Part shown: positions 8,689-17,980 of the stretch, in pieces
Numbering within the stretch: the first letter of the stretch is position 1
Layout of the letters: each line of letters starts with the position of its first letter
Assembly: GCA_023381535.1 (NCBI GenBank)
Contig: JAMCSN010000014.1
Coordinates: forward strand, 75,969 to 139,968
From: Bacteroidota bacterium
GTDB taxonomy: Bacteria > Bacteroidota > Ignavibacteria > Ignavibacteriales > Melioribacteraceae
Direction: 5' to 3'
Length of the DNA: 64,000 nt
Notes under the pieces: generated by a model
Seen by the model: the letters and a program-made list of their open reading frames with translations, nothing else
Database searches by the model: none
Told to the model about the DNA's origin: nothing
Translations under genes and position numbers: made by a program

Positions 8689-10263
8689 ATGAAAGTTGAA
8701 ATCGTAATGCCGCAAATGGGTGAAAGCATTACCGAAGGCACGCTCATTAAATGGCACAAGAAAAAAGGCGACACGGTTAAGAAGGATGAGATTATTTATG
8801 AAATAGCTACCGATAAAGTTGACACGGAAATTCCAAGTCCGGAAAACGGAATCCTTGTCGATATCAAAGTGTTTGAACAGGAAACCGTTAAGGTTGGAAC
8901 AGTGGTTGCGGTTATAGAAACTAACGGCGAAGCAAAAATTAGCCCGGCTGAAAAAAAGGAAGAAGAAATTCCATCAACTACACAAGTCGGCGGAGAAATG
9001 ATTGATATACCGATGCCGAAGATGGGCGAGTCTGTTATGGAAGGAACGATTATCAAGTGGCACAAAAAAGTCGGCGATAAAATTGAGCGTGACGAAATAA
9101 TTTTTGAAATCAGCACTGATAAAGTCGATACCGAAGTGCCTTCACCGGTAGAAGGAACGCTCGTTGAAATACTTCATCAAGAAAACGAAACGGTTGCGGT
9201 TGGAGTTTCTGTTGCAAGAATTTCTACAAGTGGTGGGATCGTAAAACCAAAGACTGAAACAAAGAAAGATCAAGAGCAAGATCAAGAGCAAGAGCAAGAT
9301 CATGAGCATGATCATGAACGAAAAGTAAAGACGCAGCAGCCGGTTACATCAAACAGATTTTATTCACCGCTGGTGCTTAACATTGCACGCACTGAAGGAA
9401 TTTCGATGAGCGAGCTTGAAACAATCCCGGGAAGCGGAATCGGCGGACGCCTATCGAAAAGTGATTTGCTTGCTTACGTTGAAAAAAACAGAACAGGCTC
9501 TTCGATGTTTTCAAAAAGCGAAAAAATTTCTGGCGAGACAAAGAAAACAGTTCCGGGTCAGCGTACAGAAGTGATTCCTATGGATAACAATCGTCAGCGG
9601 GTTATGCATCACATGCTGAACAGCCGGGACACTTCCGTTCATGTTACTGCAATGATTGAAGTTGATATGACCAAGGTTCACAATTTCATCGAGAAGAACA
9701 GAGAAGCATTTGCTGCGGAAGGAATAAAATTGACTTACATGCCGTTCGTTTCATTCGCTGCAATTAAAGGACTGAAAGAATTTCAGTTGATGAACGCATC
9801 GATCGATGGCAATAACATCGTTCTGAAAAAATATATCAATCTTGGAATTGCCGTTGCTGTTGAGCCGAATGGTCTTATCGTTCCTAACATTAAAAACGCA
9901 GACGAAAAAAATATTCGCGGACTGGCAAAATCAATTGCAGATATCAGTAACCGGGCGCGCAATAAAAAACTTGTACCGGATGATGTTGCCGATGGGACGT
10001 TTTCAATAACAAATTACGGTGTGTTCGGTTCACTGTTTGGAACGCCGATAATCAATCAGCCTGAAGTTGCAATTCTTGGAGTCGGAACCGTAACTAAGAA
10101 ACCGGTTGTCATTGAAGCAAACGGTGCCGAAAGTATTTCGATACGACCGATGATGTATTTGTCACTGAGTCATGATCACCGGTTAGTTGACGGAATGCTC
10201 GGCGGTAAATTTTTGAAATTCGTGAAAGAAGTTTTGGAAAATTTTGACACAAGCTTGGTGTAA
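8689..10263 (+). CDS. 2-oxoacid dehydrogenase E2 with two lipoyl domains
   Basis: Core acyltransferase of the complex. The 524 residues begin with two lipoyl domains: EIATDKVDTEIPSP near residue 45 and EISTDKVDTEVPSP near residue 146, each with the lipoylated Lys. A charged hinge follows. The peripheral-subunit-binding domain (SPLVLNIARTEGISMSELE, then GSGIGGRLSKSDLLAYVE) starts near residue 225, and the catalytic domain ends in SLSHDHRLVDGMLGGKFL with the HxxxDG acyltransferase signature. The hinge (DNA 9268-9319) is a run of GAKCAN hexamers that encodes alternating Asp/Glu with Gln/His, unlike the usual Ala-Pro hinge. Related hexamers occur outside genes in this window. It sits between E1 and lipA. 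Confidence 0.93.
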   Translation: MKVEIVMPQMGESITEGTLIKWHKKKGDTVKKDEIIYEIATDKVDTEIPSPENGILVDIKVFEQETVKVGTVVAVIETNGEAKISPAEKKEEEIPSTTQVGGEMIDIPMPKMGESVMEGTIIKWHKKVGDKIERDEIIFEISTDKVDTEVPSPVEGTLVEILHQENETVAVGVSVARISTSGGIVKPKTETKKDQEQDQEQEQDHEHDHERKVKTQQPVTSNRFYSPLVLNIARTEGISMSELETIPGSGIGGRLSKSDLLAYVEKNRTGSSMFSKSEKISGETKKTVPGQRTEVIPMDNNRQRVMHHMLNSRDTSVHVTAMIEVDMTKVHNFIEKNREAFAAEGIKLTYMPFVSFAAIKGLKEFQLMNASIDGNNIVLKKYINLGIAVAVEPNGLIVPNIKNADEKNIRGLAKSIADISNRARNKKLVPDDVADGTFSITNYGVFGSLFGTPIINQPEVAILGVGTVTKKPVVIEANGAESISIRPMMYLSLSHDHRLVDGMLGGKFLKFVKEVLENFDTSLV

Positions 10264-10307
10264 AACACAAATCTCTTACTCTTTGCATAGATTAAAAGCT
10301 CGCCTCG

Positions 10308-10373
10308 TCCCGATAAGATCGGGATCGAAGCGGGCAAGATCATGAAAAAGAGCAAGATCAGGAAAAAGAGCAA
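10308..10373 (+). repeat. Palindrome plus in-phase hexamer array before lipA
   Basis: TCCCGAT-AAG-ATCGGGA (10308-10324) is followed by six consecutive hexamers (GATCAT, GAAAAA, GAGCAA, GATCAG, GAAAAA, GAGCAA; 10338-10373) that run exactly into the lipA ATG. The hexamers resemble those inside the E2 hinge at 9268-9319 and the run at 50093-50122. They supply a purine-rich stretch but no clear Shine-Dalgarno. Confidence 0.65.
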
Positions 10374-11288
10374 ATGGGAAATAAAACGATAAATCAACAC
10401 CAGAAAAAATTTGCAGAAGTGATTGAAAAAGAACGACCGGAATTGGGTAAGCGTCCGGATTGGCTGAAGGTACGGTTGCCAAGCGGGCAGAACTACAAAG
10501 AAGTTTTTGACTTGATGCGCAAATCGAAATTGAACACGGTTTGCGAAGAAGCCAAATGTCCAAACATTGCCGAATGCTGGAATGCACGAACTGCAACTTT
10601 TATGATTCTTGGCGATACATGTACACGGAGCTGCGGATTCTGCAACGTGAAAGTTGGAATACCAAACGAACTTGATCTTGATGAACCAAGAAGAGTTGCT
10701 GAATCAGTTGAGGCTTTGAATTTGCGTCACGTCGTCATTACATCAGTTGATCGCGATGAACTGAAAGACTGCGGTGCATCAATCTTCGCAGAGACAGTTA
10801 GGTTGATACGAGAAAAGATGCCATCAACCACAATTGAAATTCTTATCCCGGATTTCAAAGGCGAAGAAGAATCATTTGAAATAATTTTACAAAACCCGCC
10901 TGATATTCTTAATCATAACTTGGAAACTGTTAAACGATTGTATCATGCCGTTCGTCCCCAAGCAAAGTATGATCGCAGTCTCAAATTAATTAGATGGTTC
11001 AAAGATCACGGGTTAAGAACCAAGAGCGGTATTATGGTAGGAATCGGTGAAACAAAAGAAGAAGTCGCCGAACTCATCAGCGATCTTCACGTTCACGGCT
11101 GCGACATTATGACGATCGGTCAGTATCTTCAGCCAACGAAAATTCATCTGCCGGTTCATCGGTTCGTTACACTTGATGAGTTTAACTACTACAAAGAATT
11201 TGGATTAAACCTTGGAATGAAAGCGGTCGAGTCCTCACCTTTGGTAAGAAGTTCCTATCATGCCGATAAGCACGCCGAGTTAGTCTAA
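10374..11288 (+). CDS. lipA: Lipoyl synthase
   Basis: Radical-SAM enzyme that inserts two sulfurs into protein-bound octanoyl groups. The 304 residues carry both expected clusters. CEEAKCPNIAEC (C-x4-C-x5-C) holds the auxiliary 4Fe-4S cluster, and CTRSCGFC (C-x3-C-x2-C) holds the SAM cluster. VEILIPDFKG-like TIEILIPDFKGEEESF, NHNLETVKRL and TKSGIMVGIGET also match LipA, and the family-typical C-terminal Ser is present in VRSSYHAD. The first ~25 residues are a charged extension. It is the last gene of the cluster: about 290 bases of non-coding sequence follow before the next short frame. Confidence 0.96.
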   Translation: MGNKTINQHQKKFAEVIEKERPELGKRPDWLKVRLPSGQNYKEVFDLMRKSKLNTVCEEAKCPNIAECWNARTATFMILGDTCTRSCGFCNVKVGIPNELDLDEPRRVAESVEALNLRHVVITSVDRDELKDCGASIFAETVRLIREKMPSTTIEILIPDFKGEEESFEIILQNPPDILNHNLETVKRLYHAVRPQAKYDRSLKLIRWFKDHGLRTKSGIMVGIGETKEEVAELISDLHVHGCDIMTIGQYLQPTKIHLPVHRFVTLDEFNYYKEFGLNLGMKAVESSPLVRSSYHADKHAELV

Positions 11289-11503
11289 GAAATAGATTAA
11301 ATTCAAAAAGAAAATTTTTTTTGCATTAATCTTTCCCTTGTACTTCCATAATTTTTTTTTATTTTTGGAGAAGACGGTCTTAGTTAAATAATTCTTATTG
11401 AATCAATTTAATTTCTCATAAATAAAAATCTAAGCCGATGGTTCTTCTTATTTATTTTCAGCGATAAAATAACTCAAAAATTTCGACAAAAAGACGGTGG
11501 TTG

Positions 11504-11536
11504 AGACTTTTCACCAATTAAGATTAAGAAAAGTCT
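11504..11536 (+). promoter_or_regulatory. Hairpin in the leader of the ferredoxin oxidoreductase operon
   Basis: AGACTTTTC (11504-11512) and GAAAAGTCT (11528-11536) form a perfect 9-bp stem. With the downstream terminator it suggests that the 11480-11664 stretch is transcribed as a structured leader or a small RNA. The rest of the 392-base gap (11289-11503) is AT-rich; I see no other gene, tRNA or clear promoter in it. Confidence 0.5.
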
Positions 11537-11578
11537 GGCACGTTAGTTAGGAGTAGTTCATAGGTTCGATTAATTGAA

Positions 11579-11629
11579 ATGCATAGAATTCTGATCGAAA
11601 TATATAAACTAATTGTAATTAACTTTTAA
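11579..11629 (+). CDS. Putative Ile/Leu-rich leader peptide
   Basis: ATG at 11579 to TAA at 11627-11629 encodes 16 residues (MHRILIEIYKLIVINF): five Ile, two Leu and one Val. The stop overlaps the foot of the terminator hairpin that precedes a 2-oxoacid:ferredoxin oxidoreductase. AACTTTT at the end of the frame can pair with AAAAGGTT of the terminator 5' arm. This resembles a branched-chain attenuator, but AT-rich DNA produces Ile/Leu codons easily and no ribosome-binding site is visible, so the call is tentative. Confidence 0.35.
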   Translation: MHRILIEIYKLIVINF

Positions 11630-11664
11630 AAGGTTATGGCATAAGCTATAACCTTTTTGTTTTA
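11628..11664 (+). terminator. Intrinsic terminator ahead of the ferredoxin oxidoreductase operon
   Basis: AAAAGGTTATGGC (11628-11640) pairs with GCTATAACCTTTT (11645-11657) over 13 base pairs around ATAA, followed by TGTTTT. It lies only 16 bases before the ferredoxin-subunit ATG. It must therefore either end an upstream small RNA or act as an attenuator for the operon. Confidence 0.8.
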
Positions 11665-11680
11665 ATGAAGAGGTATCAAT

Positions 11681-11968
11681 ATGGCAAAAGTAAAAGGCGA
11701 TATTATAATTGACATCGAGAAATGTAAAGGTTGTGAACTTTGCAAGGCTGCGTGTCCACAAGATTCGCTGGAACTATCTCGAAAACTCAATTCAAAGGGT
11801 TATCATTACATTGTTAAGATTGAAGACAATTGTACTGGCTGTATAAATTGTGCTCTCGTTTGTCCTGAAGGTATAATTAAAGTTTATAGAAAAATTGATA
11901 AGAAAAAAGAACCGGTTGCGACGATTTCAAATGTAACTGGTGATATAACTGTAACGGTGCAATCATGA
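11681..11968 (+). CDS. 2-oxoacid:ferredoxin oxidoreductase, ferredoxin-like delta subunit
   Basis: A 95-residue protein with two 4Fe-4S motifs, CKGCELCKAACP (about residues 15-26) and CTGCINCALVCP (about residues 47-58). It carries electrons from the thiamine site of the oxidoreductase to external ferredoxin. AAGAGG lies 9 bases before the ATG. Its stop overlaps the alpha-subunit start by 4 bases (ATGA), which is direct evidence for coupling. The Thr/Val-rich tail after the second cluster shows no recognised motif. The delta-alpha-beta-gamma order is that of KOR/VOR-type enzymes. Confidence 0.92.
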   Translation: MAKVKGDIIIDIEKCKGCELCKAACPQDSLELSRKLNSKGYHYIVKIEDNCTGCINCALVCPEGIIKVYRKIDKKKEPVATISNVTGDITVTVQS

Positions 11969-13035
11969 AAGAACTAAAATTAATGAAAGGTAACGAAGCT
12001 TTAGCAGAAGCAGCTATATTAGCCGGCTGTGATGCATACTTTGGCTATCCAATTACTCCTCAGTCAGAAGTCCTTGAATATTTGAGCGCCGAAGCCACTA
12101 AAAGAACCGGAATGGTTGTTCTTCAAGCAGAGAGTGAAATTGCTTCAATCAATATGGTTTATGGAGCTGCTGGAACCGGAAAAAGAGTTATGACTTCTTC
12201 ATCATCTCCCGGAATTAGTTTAATGCAATCCGTCATTTCATATATCGCTTGTGCTGAACTTCCTTGTTTGCTGGTAAATGTTCAACGCGGAGGTCCAGGA
12301 TTAGGTACAATTCAACCCGGTCAGGCAGACTATTTTCAAGCAGTAAAAGGAGGCGGACACGGAGATTACAAACTTATTACTCTGGCTCCTTCAACAATTC
12401 AAGAGTTTGTTGATTTTGTTGATCTTTCATTTGAACTGGCATTCAAATATAGAAATCCGGTTATGCTATTAGCTGATGGTGCGCTCGGGCAAATGATGGA
12501 AAAGGTCAAATTGCCGGAACAAAAAGAAAGAACAAAAGAAATTCCGGATTGGGCAACTGTTGGTAAATCTAAAGACCGCGAAAGAAATATTATTACATCA
12601 CTTTCTTTAGATCCATATGTCATGGAAGATATAAATTTACACTTGCAGGCTAAGTATCGTAAAATTGAAGAAAACGAAATTCGATATGAAATGACGGATT
12701 GCGAAGATGCTGATATTGTACTTGTAGCATTTGGATTGGTTGCAAGAATTTGTCAGAAAGCAGCGCATCTAGCAAGAGAAAAAGGGATTAAAGTAGGAGT
12801 ATTCAGACCTATATCCTTATATCCTTTCCCATATGAAGCACTTAATAAATTAGCTGATAATGTTAAAGGATTTATGGGTGTAGAAATGAATGCCGGACAA
12901 ATGCTTGAAGATGTAAAATTAGCTGTACTTGGTAAAAAACCGGTTAAATTTTATGGAAGAATGGGAGGTGTTATTCCCTTACCGGATGAAGTTTTTCATA
13001 AACTTGAAGAAGAATTTGTAGGAGAATTGGTATGA
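11965..13035 (+). CDS. 2-oxoacid:ferredoxin oxidoreductase, alpha subunit (KorA/VorB type)
   Basis: Pyrimidine-binding/transketolase-C half of a CoA-dependent 2-oxoacid oxidoreductase that releases acyl-CoA and reduced ferredoxin. The 356 residues contain GCDAYFGYPITPQSEVLEYL at the N terminus, then QAESEIASINMVYGAAGTG with the conserved Glu, TSSSSPGISLM, and NVQRGGPGLGTIQPGQADY. The C-terminal third (VAFGLVARICQKAA onward) is the transketolase C-like domain. Substrate choice between 2-oxoglutarate and 2-oxoisovalerate is not decided by these motifs. The frame overlaps the beta start by 4 bases. Confidence 0.9.
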   Translation: MKELKLMKGNEALAEAAILAGCDAYFGYPITPQSEVLEYLSAEATKRTGMVVLQAESEIASINMVYGAAGTGKRVMTSSSSPGISLMQSVISYIACAELPCLLVNVQRGGPGLGTIQPGQADYFQAVKGGGHGDYKLITLAPSTIQEFVDFVDLSFELAFKYRNPVMLLADGALGQMMEKVKLPEQKERTKEIPDWATVGKSKDRERNIITSLSLDPYVMEDINLHLQAKYRKIEENEIRYEMTDCEDADIVLVAFGLVARICQKAAHLAREKGIKVGVFRPISLYPFPYEALNKLADNVKGFMGVEMNAGQMLEDVKLAVLGKKPVKFYGRMGGVIPLPDEVFHKLEEEFVGELV

Positions 13036-13844
13036 ACGAAAAAATAATGACTGAAGAAAAACACTTTGAAAAAATGATCGAAGAAGAAAGTATTTGTATA
13101 AGGGAGAACCTTGTTTATGAAAGACCTGAAACACTAACTGATACACCAATGCATTATTGTCCAGGATGTGGGCATGGAGTTGCACATCGTATAATTGCTG
13201 AAGTTATTGCCGAACTCGGTATTCAAGATCAAACTGTGGGAGTTGCACCGGTTGGCTGCTCTGTTCTAGCATATAATTATTTAAATATTGATATGACAGA
13301 AGCAGCGCATGGCAGAGCATCTGCAGTTGCAACCGGTATTAAACGGGTCATTCCCGAAAAATATGTTTTCTCCTATCAGGGTGATGGTGATTTAGCAGCT
13401 ATCGGAACCGGTGAAACAATTCACACATGCAACCGTGGTGAAAATATTTTAATTGTATTCATCAATAATGGAATCTATGGTATGACGGGAGGGCAAATGG
13501 CGCCTACAACTCTACCCGGAATGAAATCTACTACTTCTCCATATGGAAGAGATGTAAAAGTTATGGGCAATCCTTTAAAAATTACAGACCTCGTTGCTGC
13601 TTTACCCGGTACATATTATGTAACAAGATGTGCAGTCAATACGCCGGTTAATGTTCGTAAAGCGAAATCCGCAATAAAGAAAAGTTTTGAATATCAAAAA
13701 GAAAATAAAGGACTTTGCTTTGTTGAAATTGTTAGCAATTGTCCTTCCAATTGGAAGATGACTCCTTTAGAAGCAAATAAATGGCTGGAAGAAAATATGC
13801 TTCCTTTTTATCCACTTGGCGATTTAAAAAAACCTTCTAACTGA
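13032..13844 (+). CDS. 2-oxoacid:ferredoxin oxidoreductase, beta subunit (ThDP-binding)
   Basis: 270 residues. CPGCGHGVAHRIIAEV near residue 38 contains the Cys pair of the core 4Fe-4S site. GDGDLAAIGTGETIHTCNRG then IVFINNGIYGMTGGQ is the ThDP/Mg2+ GDG-(x)n-NN motif. HGRASAVATGIKRV is the His-containing loop before it. The first ~30 residues are an acidic extension and could be trimmed if a later start is used, though no in-frame ATG stands out with a better ribosome site. Its ATG overlaps the alpha stop, and the gamma subunit follows 15 bases after its end. Confidence 0.9.
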   Translation: MNEKIMTEEKHFEKMIEEESICIRENLVYERPETLTDTPMHYCPGCGHGVAHRIIAEVIAELGIQDQTVGVAPVGCSVLAYNYLNIDMTEAAHGRASAVATGIKRVIPEKYVFSYQGDGDLAAIGTGETIHTCNRGENILIVFINNGIYGMTGGQMAPTTLPGMKSTTSPYGRDVKVMGNPLKITDLVAALPGTYYVTRCAVNTPVNVRKAKSAIKKSFEYQKENKGLCFVEIVSNCPSNWKMTPLEANKWLEENMLPFYPLGDLKKPSN

Positions 13845-13859
13845 TAAGGAGATTTTAAT

Positions 13860-14414
13860 ATGACTGAAGAAATTGTAATTGCCGGATTTGGCGGACAAGG
13901 TGTGCTTTCGATGGGACAGATACTATGTTATAGCGGAGTAATGGAGGATAAAGAGGTTAGTTGGATGCCTTCGTATGGACCTGAAATGAGAGGTGGTACT
14001 GCTAATTGTATAGCAATAATAAGCGATGAAAAAATTAGTTCTCCAATTCTTACACGGTTTGATACTGTTATTGCACTAAATCAACCATCGTTAGATAAAT
14101 TTGAAAAATCTGCTAAAACTGGCGGACTCTTAATTTATGAAGCAAGTACAATCATTAATCTACCAACAAGAACTGACATCGATATTCTACCAATCGAAGC
14201 TTCTAACGAAGCAGCAAAGATGAATAATATTAAAATTATGAATATGATTATACTTGGTGCGTTCTTAAAGAAGAAACCAATAATAAAATTTGAGAGTGCA
14301 TTAAAAGGGTTAGAAAAAGTATTACCCGAAAGATACCATCACTTAATTCCACTTAATAAACAAGCGTTTGAGAAGGGTATGGAGTTAGCTGAAAAGTTTC
14401 AAGTAACTGTGTAG
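13860..14414 (+). CDS. 2-oxoacid:ferredoxin oxidoreductase, gamma subunit
   Basis: 184-residue subunit of the pyruvate/ketoisovalerate oxidoreductase gamma family. The N-terminal IAGFGGQGVLSMGQILCYSG, then WMPSYGPEMRGGTANC and ALNQPSLDKF, are the signature blocks. It completes the four-subunit enzyme. AAGGAG stands 7 bases before the ATG, so the start is secure. It is the last gene of the operon and is followed within 20 bases by a terminator. Confidence 0.92.
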   Translation: MTEEIVIAGFGGQGVLSMGQILCYSGVMEDKEVSWMPSYGPEMRGGTANCIAIISDEKISSPILTRFDTVIALNQPSLDKFEKSAKTGGLLIYEASTIINLPTRTDIDILPIEASNEAAKMNNIKIMNMIILGAFLKKKPIIKFESALKGLEKVLPERYHHLIPLNKQAFEKGMELAEKFQVTV

Positions 14415-14432
14415 CTTTTGAGAAATTCAAGT

Positions 14433-14470
14433 TAAAAAGCCTGAGAAAGTTTCTCGGGCTTTTTCTTTTT
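14433..14470 (+). terminator. Terminator of the ferredoxin oxidoreductase operon
   Basis: AAAAGCCTGAGAAA pairs with TTTCTCGGGCTTTTT around a two-base centre, followed by CTTTTT. It is strong and correctly placed 18 bases after the gamma-subunit stop. Confidence 0.85.
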
Positions 14471-14482
14471 CATAAACTCTAA

Positions 14483-15955
<1,473 letters not shown>

Positions 15956-15957
15956 TT

Positions 15958-16383
15958 ATGAAAGAATTGAAATTAGAAATAATCACTCCAACAAAAGTAG
16001 CCTTTACTGGAAACATTAAGTCTTTGACAGTTCCAGGTAGTCTTGGTTCATTTCAGGTATTGTTCAATCACGCCCCACTAATAAGTACTTTTGAAGTTGG
16101 CAGCATTAAACTTGAAAATGAACAAGCTGAAACAAATGAATTTGCTACCGGCGGCGGGACAATCGAGGTAAAAAATAATGTGATCCTTGTGTTGGCGGAT
16201 AGTTTGGAAAGTAAGGAAGAGATTGATGTTCGCCGTGCACAGGGCGCTCTGATGAGAGCTAAACAGAGGATTAGCAATAGGAACAAAGAAGAGATTGATT
16301 TGATTAGAGCTGAGGCAGCTTTAGCAAGAGCAATTAACCGTCTCAAATTTGCAAATGCATATAGCTCGAGTTCTTCTGATTAA
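15958..16383 (+). CDS. atpC: F1Fo ATP synthase subunit epsilon
   Basis: Central-stalk subunit linking the F1 catalytic head to gamma and the c-ring; in many bacteria it also restrains ATP hydrolysis. The 141 residues show the beta-sandwich N-terminal domain (LEIITPTKVAFTGNIKSLTVPG, with FQVLFNHAPLIS) and a C-terminal helical hairpin (RAQGALMRAKQR, RAEAALARAINRLKFA). It starts 2 bases after the atpD stop, so it is clearly co-transcribed. A short Ser-rich tail ends the protein. Confidence 0.95.
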   Translation: MKELKLEIITPTKVAFTGNIKSLTVPGSLGSFQVLFNHAPLISTFEVGSIKLENEQAETNEFATGGGTIEVKNNVILVLADSLESKEEIDVRRAQGALMRAKQRISNRNKEEIDLIRAEAALARAINRLKFANAYSSSSSD

Positions 16384-16424
16384 ATTGTTTATATGTAATG
16401 AATTATACATTTTAGCTGAATCAA

Positions 16425-16459
16425 CAAAAAGCCCCATCAAACGGGGCTTCTTATTTCTT
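16425..16459. terminator. Terminator shared by convergent atpC and sod
   Basis: AAGCCCC-ATCAAAC-GGGGCTT with A-runs on the left and T-rich sequence on the right. It can serve both strands and lies between the atpC stop and the sod stop, 41 and 20 bases away. Confidence 0.8.
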
Positions 16460-16478
16460 AGCACACATCTTTCCGCAG

Positions 16479-17201
16479 CTACTTCGCCGAGGAGAATCTT
16501 TTTGCAACTTCATCCCAGTCGACCACATTCCACCATGCTGATATATAATCCGGTCTGCGATTTTGATAATGCAAATAATAGGCATGCTCCCACACGTCCA
16601 GCCCCATAACTGGGAAACCTTTCACTTCAGCAAGATCCATTAATGGGTTATCTTGGTTAGGGGTTGAACTGACAGCTAATTTACCGTTTGATAGTACCAG
16701 CCAAGCCCAGCCAGATCCAAAACGGGTAGCTGCAGCATTATTAAACTGTTCCTTAAATTTGTCAAAAGTACCGAATGTACCGTTGATAGCATCCAAGAGC
16801 GCTCCTGACGGTGAACCTCCTTTGTTTGGTCCCATAATAGTCCAGAACATTGAATGGTTGTAGTGGCCGCCACCATTGTTCCTAACTGCGGCAGGAAGTT
16901 TGGAGATATTCTTAAATAACTCTTCTAAGGATTTTCCTTCTAGGTCTGTACCTTCTACGGCTTTGTTTAGATTAGCCACGTAAGCAGCATGATGCTTTCC
17001 ATGATGGATTTCCATGGTGCGAGCATCTATATATGGCTCTAGAGCATCGAAGGCGTACGGCAAAGCAGGTAATTCAAATTTGCTCATTATCTTACTCCTA
17101 ATATTAGATTGATTTATTCTATTGTTTATTGCTTCAATTTTTTTGAGACTGCCCGCCACAGATAATAGTCCGAGCGAGGATAGGAAATTTCTTCGTTTCA
17201 A
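16479..17201 (-). CDS. sodA: Fe/Mn superoxide dismutase with possible twin-arginine leader
   Basis: Dismutates superoxide. Metal ligands of the Fe/Mn family are visible: His in [14 protein letters not shown], His in [13 protein letters not shown], and Asp and His in [20 protein letters not shown]. The frame extends upstream of the usual start to a TTG at 17201, adding 38 residues that begin (start)[18 protein letters not shown], a Tat-like RR-x-F-L signal. A second start, ATG at 17087, has a perfect AGGAG 7 bases upstream and gives the ordinary cytoplasmic SOD (202 aa). Which form is made, or whether both are, is open. It follows the IscA-type gene by 3 bases. Fe versus Mn use is not decided. 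Confidence 0.92.
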   Translation of the reverse strand: MKRRNFLSSLGLLSVAGSLKKIEAINNRINQSNIRSKIMSKFELPALPYAFDALEPYIDARTMEIHHGKHHAAYVANLNKAVEGTDLEGKSLEELFKNISKLPAAVRNNGGGHYNHSMFWTIMGPNKGGSPSGALLDAINGTFGTFDKFKEQFNNAAATRFGSGWAWLVLSNGKLAVSSTPNQDNPLMDLAEVKGFPVMGLDVWEHAYYLHYQNRRPDYISAWWNVVDWDEVAKRFSSAK

Positions 17202-17204
17202 ATT

Positions 17205-17558
17205 CTAGACCCCAAAAGACTCGCCGCAACCGCAAGTCTTTTTCGCATTAGGATTGTTGAATACAAACCCCTTACCATTTAATCCGTCACTAAAATCCAA
17301 AATTGTACCGGATAGGTAAAACAAACTTTTACCATCAACGAAAAGTTTTATTCCATCTTTTTCAATTACCATATCTCCTTCTTTCTGTTCACCATCAAAG
17401 CCCAATTGGTAGGTTAGGCCTGAACATCCGCCTCCTTTAACGCCGACACGTAAACCGTACTCATCAGGAATATTGTTCTCGGATTTAATCTTTTTTACTT
17501 GTTTGATTGCTTTTTCGGTAATATCTATTTCATTTTGAACCGCGATTTGCTCGCTCAC
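17205..17558 (-). CDS. A-type iron-sulfur cluster assembly protein (IscA/ErpA family)
   Basis: Carrier or scaffold that delivers Fe-S clusters to apoproteins. The conserved Cys residues are in [14 protein letters not shown] and [10 protein letters not shown] (C-x(about 60)-C-x-C). The frame is open upstream to 17612, but a GTG at 17558 preceded by AAGGAG gives 117 residues ([17 protein letters not shown]...), the family's normal size, so I choose it. It is followed 3 bases later by the sod frame and preceded 13 bases by a hypothetical gene. The three probably form one oxidative-stress/Fe-S unit. Confidence 0.88.
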   Translation of the reverse strand: MSEQIAVQNEIDITEKAIKQVKKIKSENNIPDEYGLRVGVKGGGCSGLTYQLGFDGEQKEGDMVIEKDGIKLFVDGKSLFYLSGTILDFSDGLNGKGFVFNNPNAKKTCGCGESFGV

Positions 17559-17571
17559 TGTGTTACTCCTT

Positions 17572-17877
17572 TCATACTGAGACCGAACTATCGGTCTTAA
17601 TTTCTGTAACACTTTTTTGGAAAGAAAAATTCACTTTCCATGAATTATTGGACATTCGCTTTAATTCGCCGCTTTTTTCAAGCTCTGTAACGAAATTTTT
17701 CGCAATTATTTCAGCAGCTTGCCGCTTTATGTTTGTGTCTTTCTTTTGATAATAGCTGATAATGGCGTACTGAATATCTCGGAAGAATATGTTTGAGTTA
17801 TAAAACAACGGATATTTTTCTTTCATGAAATTGAAAAATACTTCCCGATTAGCTAGTAAGTCTTCTAAATGATTCAT
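17572..17877 (-). CDS. Hypothetical protein, first gene of the IscA-SOD unit
   Basis: A 101-residue soluble protein I do not recognise. It is rich in Asn, Lys and aromatic residues ([20 protein letters not shown]), predicted mostly helical in the first two thirds, with no Cys, signal peptide or membrane segment. It has a good upstream promoter and close spacing to the IscA gene, which support it being real. Its last residues ([13 protein letters not shown]) are low complexity. Its function is unknown; the neighbourhood suggests Fe-S or oxidative-stress work but does not prove it. Confidence 0.65.
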   Translation of the reverse strand: MNHLEDLLANREVFFNFMKEKYPLFYNSNIFFRDIQYAIISYYQKKDTNIKRQAAEIIAKNFVTELEKSGELKRMSNNSWKVNFSFQKSVTEIKTDSSVSV

Positions 17878-17907
17878 TGTGTCTCCAATATTAACGCAAA
17901 ATTGATA

Positions 17908-17936
17908 GATATAGTTCTCTGGAATGCGGTGTACAA
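17908..17936 (-). promoter_or_regulatory. Promoter of the hypothetical-IscA-SOD unit
   Basis: On the minus strand TTGTAC (17936-17931), 17 bases, TATATC (17913-17908). It lies about 30 bases upstream of the first gene and just past the nuoN stop, so this unit is transcribed separately from the nuo operon. Confidence 0.55.
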
Positions 17937-17980
17937 ACTATAAAAGGTGTGTAATAAATTCAAGAAAAGGCTGGTTCAGA

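Noticed and set aside
11289..11664. 6S RNA, SRP RNA or tRNA gene in the lipA-oxidoreductase gap
   Set aside because: A 9-bp hairpin and a terminator are clear but no conserved core of any known RNA family could be recognised; reported only as a structured leader.
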